A DNA stretch of 6,104 nt from Chloroflexota bacterium (GTDB lineage: Bacteria > Chloroflexota > Anaerolineae > JACRMK01), in assembly GCA_016200765.1 (NCBI GenBank), contig JACQEC010000122.1, positions 1-6,104 on the forward strand, given 5' to 3'. Each line of letters opens with the position of its first letter. The stretch's first letter is position 1. Below the pieces are notes generated by a model. The model saw only the letters and a program-made list of their open reading frames with translations. It did no database searches and had not been told where the DNA came from. Made by a program: the position numbers and the translations under genes. Below, piece by piece: positions 5,074 through 6,104 of this stretch.

Positions 5074-5801
5074 CGCTTTTCCGCCACCGCCATGATGGAG
5101 GTGCCGATGGGCAAATTGACGCGGCGCAGTAAGGCCGCTTCTACGCGATAGACCCCGCCCATCAGCGCGTTGAGCCATGTGGGCGTCGCGCTCAAGTCCG
5201 ATCCTTTTTCCGCGCTGACACCGCGCCTCGCCAACCGCCAGAGCGCGGCGAGGGGGAAGATGAAAAAGTTGGCGTAGGAGAGCCTGCGTACCGCGAAGCC
5301 CGCCGTCTCCAGTTTCTGCTGTAGTTCGCCCGCCGTGTAGCGCCGCGCCGCGCCGTAGGCTTCGTCGTGCGCGCTGCGCAGGAAGCCCAGCGCCGAATCG
5401 GTGACGATCAGATGGCCGCCGGGGACGAGCACGCGGGCGATCTCGCGCAGAGCCGCTTGATCGTCCTCCACCCGGCGGTGGTACAGCACGTCGAAGGCCG
5501 TGACCATTTCAAACGCGCCGCTGGCGAAGGGCAGAACCGGCAGCGCCGCCCGGCTCAAGCGCGCCGCCTGCCGCCGCGCGGCCAGGCCAATCGCCAACGC
5601 GCTCATGTCCACCGCGTAGGCGCGGCCGTAATTCGTGAGCACGCGAAACATGCCGCCGGTGCCGCAACCCACGTCGAGGATGGGGCGCGGGGGATGCGCG
5701 GGAAGCGCGTCCAGCAGGGCGCGCACCAGCCGCCGCTTGCCGGCGAACCACCAGTGCGTGTCTTCGAGGTTGAACATCTTGACGTATTCGTCGTCGCGCA
5801 T
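5070..5801 (-). CDS. Class I SAM-dependent methyltransferase
   Basis: The 243-residue protein has a Rossmann methyltransferase core. Motif I, ILDVGCGTG at 41-49, binds S-adenosylmethionine. AVDMS at 63-67 ends strand 2 with the acidic residue D65 that would hold the ribose. LPVLPFASGAFEMVTAFDVLYH (motif II area, residues 87-108, given with its overlapping ends) and IARVLVPGGHLIVTDS at 121-136 complete the core. The N-terminal HWWFAGKRR (16-24) is typical of methyltransferases found beside polyprenyl-phosphate sugar transferases. Residues 176-194 (YANFFIFPLAALWRLARRG) are hydrophobic then basic, suggesting contact with the membrane face. It starts 5 bases after the glycosyltransferase stop and overlaps the Nudix start by 4 bases, so the three are one operon. 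A lipid-linked or saccharide acceptor is likely from context, but the substrate is not shown. No strong ribosome binding site is visible, consistent with coupled translation. Confidence 0.9.
   Translation of the reverse strand: MRDDEYVKMFNLEDTHWWFAGKRRLVRALLDALPAHPPRPILDVGCGTGGMFRVLTNYGRAYAVDMSALAIGLAARRQAARLSRAALPVLPFASGAFEMVTAFDVLYHRRVEDDQAALREIARVLVPGGHLIVTDSALGFLRSAHDEAYGAARRYTAGELQQKLETAGFAVRRLSYANFFIFPLAALWRLARRGVSAEKGSDLSATPTWLNALMGGVYRVEAALLRRVNLPIGTSIMAVAEKR
5081..5085 (-). promoter_or_regulatory. Ribosome binding site for the Nudix gene
   Basis: On the minus strand GGCGG followed by AAAAGCG precedes the ATG at 5073 by 7 bases. It lies inside the methyltransferase 3' end and supports the overlapping ATGA start rather than the longer frame. 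Confidence 0.45.
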
Positions 5802-5806
5802 CGAGG

Positions 5807-6104
5807 TTACCGGCTGACCGCCAGCCGCAGAATGGTGGTCACGTATTTCCGCCCGCGGCGGATGAAGCCTGTGAAACTGGGCGCGGTCTTGCTCTCGCCC
5901 GAGGCGCGCGGCGCGCAGATGTATCCGACCTCGACCACGCGAAAGCCGCGGCGCACGGCGCGCACGAGGAAGTCAATACAGTATTCGCCGTAGTCGCCGC
6001 GCAGGGCAATCTGCTCCAGCACGCTCCGCCGCGCGGCCACAAAGCCGGTGGTGTAATCACGCACCGGGCCGCCGAGGAGGATTTTGGCGGCGAGGTTGAT
6101 CACC
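5807..6104 (-). CDS. GT2 glycosyltransferase, polyprenyl-phosphate mannose synthase type, C-terminal part (5' end outside window)
   Basis: The frame is open to the window edge, so only about the last 98 residues are present; the GTG at 6103 is probably an internal Val codon rather than a start. The visible part matches the C-terminal half of DPM1-type family 2 glycosyltransferases, which move mannose or glucose from a nucleotide sugar to polyprenyl phosphate at the inner face of the membrane. It has NLAAKILLGGPVRDYTTGFVAARRSVLEQ (window residues 3-31, shown as overlapping pieces NLAAKILLGGPVRDYTTG and TGFVAARRSVLEQ), then GEYCIDFLVRAVRRGFRVVEVGY (from 39), and ASGESK. There are no C-terminal membrane segments, so it is the soluble, membrane-associated subtype. 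It heads the visible minus-strand operon with the methyltransferase and Nudix genes. Confidence 0.87.
   Translation of the reverse strand, partial: VINLAAKILLGGPVRDYTTGFVAARRSVLEQIALRGDYGEYCIDFLVRAVRRGFRVVEVGYICAPRASGESKTAPSFTGFIRRGRKYVTTILRLAVSR

Noticed and set aside
5074..5178. Upstream extension of the Nudix protein to 5178
   Set aside because: The extra 35 residues are a His/Arg/Gly-rich frame inside the methyltransferase gene; the ATG at 5073 has a ribosome binding site and the standard ATGA overlap.

Overview
The window is very GC-rich (strong preference for G or C at third codon positions) and bacterial. Two exported proteins have a lipobox followed by a Pro/Thr/Ala-rich linker, one gene starts with TTG, and genes lie in tight operons with 4-base overlaps. 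Together with the DPM1-type glycosyltransferase/methyltransferase pair, this style suggests a Chloroflexota (Anaerolineae-like) genome. That assignment is inference from gene style, not from a marker gene.

Left half (1-2870, all +): the 3' end of a LuxR-type helix-turn-helix regulator, a lipoprotein with a GH99/DUF5010-like TIM-barrel domain (its TTG start overlaps the regulator's stop), a GNAT acetyltransferase, and a 197-residue protein I do not recognise. The first two genes are probably translationally coupled; the other two follow at gaps of 35 and 22 bases.

Middle (2871-4210): an FG-GAP-like lipoprotein gene (3087-4013) is bracketed by a family of palindromic repeats built from the octamer AATCCGTT. 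On its left are a long imperfect hairpin (2886-2986) and a solo arm (3057-3087). On its right is a 201-bp inverted repeat (4010-4210). The solo arm ends where the lipoprotein gene appears to have lost its signal peptide: a lipobox (LAAC) remains, but an in-frame TGA inside the repeat comes immediately before it. The right-hand element carries the TAG stop codons of both convergent genes in its two arms. This is the most unusual part of the window.

Right half (4207-6104, all -): read 5'->3' on the minus strand, the C-terminal part of a polyprenyl-phosphate-mannose-synthase-type GT2 glycosyltransferase, a class I SAM methyltransferase (5-base gap), and a zinc-ribbon Nudix hydrolase (ATGA overlap). 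They form one operon. The Nudix protein appears to have a second, degenerate Nudix domain at its N-terminus in which metal-binding glutamates are replaced by glutamine. The operon may act in lipid-linked sugar or cell-envelope metabolism, with the Nudix protein removing or recycling a nucleotide by-product, but the substrates cannot be read from sequence.

No RNA gene, complete transposase gene or CRISPR array was found. No gene-free stretch exceeds 300 bases.
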